Assembly (NCBI RefSeq): GCF_006539545.1
Contig: NZ_BJNF01000079.1
Span: 1 to 42,309, forward strand
Direction of reading: 5' to 3'
DNA: 42,309 bases
Source of the DNA: Nitrobacter winogradskyi
Lineage (GTDB): Bacteria; Pseudomonadota; Alphaproteobacteria; Rhizobiales; Xanthobacteraceae
Shown here in pieces: positions 42,140-42,309 of the stretch (its first letter is position 1; each line of letters begins with the position of its first letter). Both the position numbers and the translations under genes were made by a program. The notes under the pieces are model-generated. The model was not told where the DNA came from and searched no databases. It saw only the letters and a program-made list of their open reading frames with translations.

Positions 42140-42309
42140 TCGCGGGTTTCGCGGCTTGAAGTTGTCTCGACGGGCTCGCGTCGCCGTTGGACCCTTGCAG
42201 AAAAACATCGGATTGTAGCGGAGAGCTATGGTGGGCAGCGGCTGGTATCGGTCACGGCGCGGCGCAATGGGATATCCGTGAGCCAATTGTTCGCATGGCA
42301 CCGTTTGGC
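42119..42309 (+). CDS. IS66-family TnpA-like accessory protein, truncated by the window edge
   Basis: 64 codons are visible from ATG 42119 before the sequence ends; ATG 42137 is an alternative start. The sequence [39 protein letters not shown] is the N-terminal helix-turn-helix of IS66-family TnpA (IS3/IS66 OrfA-like), which helps the TnpC transposase. An imperfect inverted repeat at 42110-42139 spans the start. A live IS66 copy may continue beyond the window; the relic at 8405-8840 is of the same family. Confidence 0.8.
   Translation, partial: MTDHTPMSRVSRLEVVSTGSRRRWTLAEKHRIVAESYGGQRLVSVTARRNGISVSQLFAWHRL

Overview
The window looks like a chromosomal (or large-plasmid) exopolysaccharide/surface-polysaccharide island of an alphaproteobacterium, most likely of the Bradyrhizobium/Nitrobacter/Rhodopseudomonas group. 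This placement is an inference. It rests on the high-GC coding style with sharply AT-rich promoters, a PssD/PssE-type glycosyltransferase pair, PrsD/PrsE-type secretion genes, an alphaproteobacterial H-NS-like regulator, and worn insertion sequences of families common in that group. No rRNA, tRNA, CRISPR array, phage module or replication origin was seen.

Layout. (1) 1-4243: a minus-strand type I secretion operon made of a small unknown protein, an HlyB-like ABC exporter with a degenerate C39 domain, and an HlyD adaptor. (2) 4244-9534: a scrambled accessory stretch with IS3, IS5 and IS66 remnants, a LysR-regulator tail, a secreted trypsin-like protease, two paralogous tiny membrane proteins of unknown family, and a hypothetical protein. 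(3) 9535-12187: rmlC divergent from rmlA-rmlB (dTDP-sugar synthesis; no rmlD here), followed by a group II intron RT scrap joined to an IS481-type tail. (4) 12883-17768: an H-NS-like regulator, the polyprenyl-phosphate sugar-1-phosphate transferase that probably starts the repeat unit, gene scraps, a hexapeptide acyltransferase and a PPP-family phosphatase. (5) 17860-23793: a second type I secretion pair (PrsD/PrsE-like) and its probable substrate, a beta-helix/Ig-repeat/RTX-like protein. (6) 24316-41580: the main polysaccharide cluster. It holds glycosyltransferases, the PssD/PssE pair, a sugar dehydrogenase/acyltransferase/aminotransferase trio, a Wzx-like flippase, a SDR epimerase, a second DegT aminotransferase, a glycosyltransferase-methyltransferase fusion, a polysaccharide deacetylase and a Wzy/ligase-like membrane protein. 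(7) 41716-42309: an IS5-type remnant abutting the start of an IS66-family tnpA.

How it fits together (inference): nucleotide sugars, including dTDP-sugars, probably a 3-acetamido UDP-sugar and possibly an amino sugar from the second DegT enzyme, are assembled on undecaprenyl phosphate by the initiating transferase at 13473-14951 and the glycosyltransferases. The product is trimmed by the deacetylase, flipped by the Wzx-like protein and polymerised by the Wzy-like protein. The PrsDE-like exporter would secrete the beta-helix/Ig protein that binds or modifies the polymer. An H-NS-like protein encoded inside the island and the very AT-rich divergent promoters suggest xenogeneic-silencing control. 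Recognisable pieces that would complete the pathway but are absent here are rmlD, Wzc/Wza-type export proteins and a TolC-type outer membrane channel.
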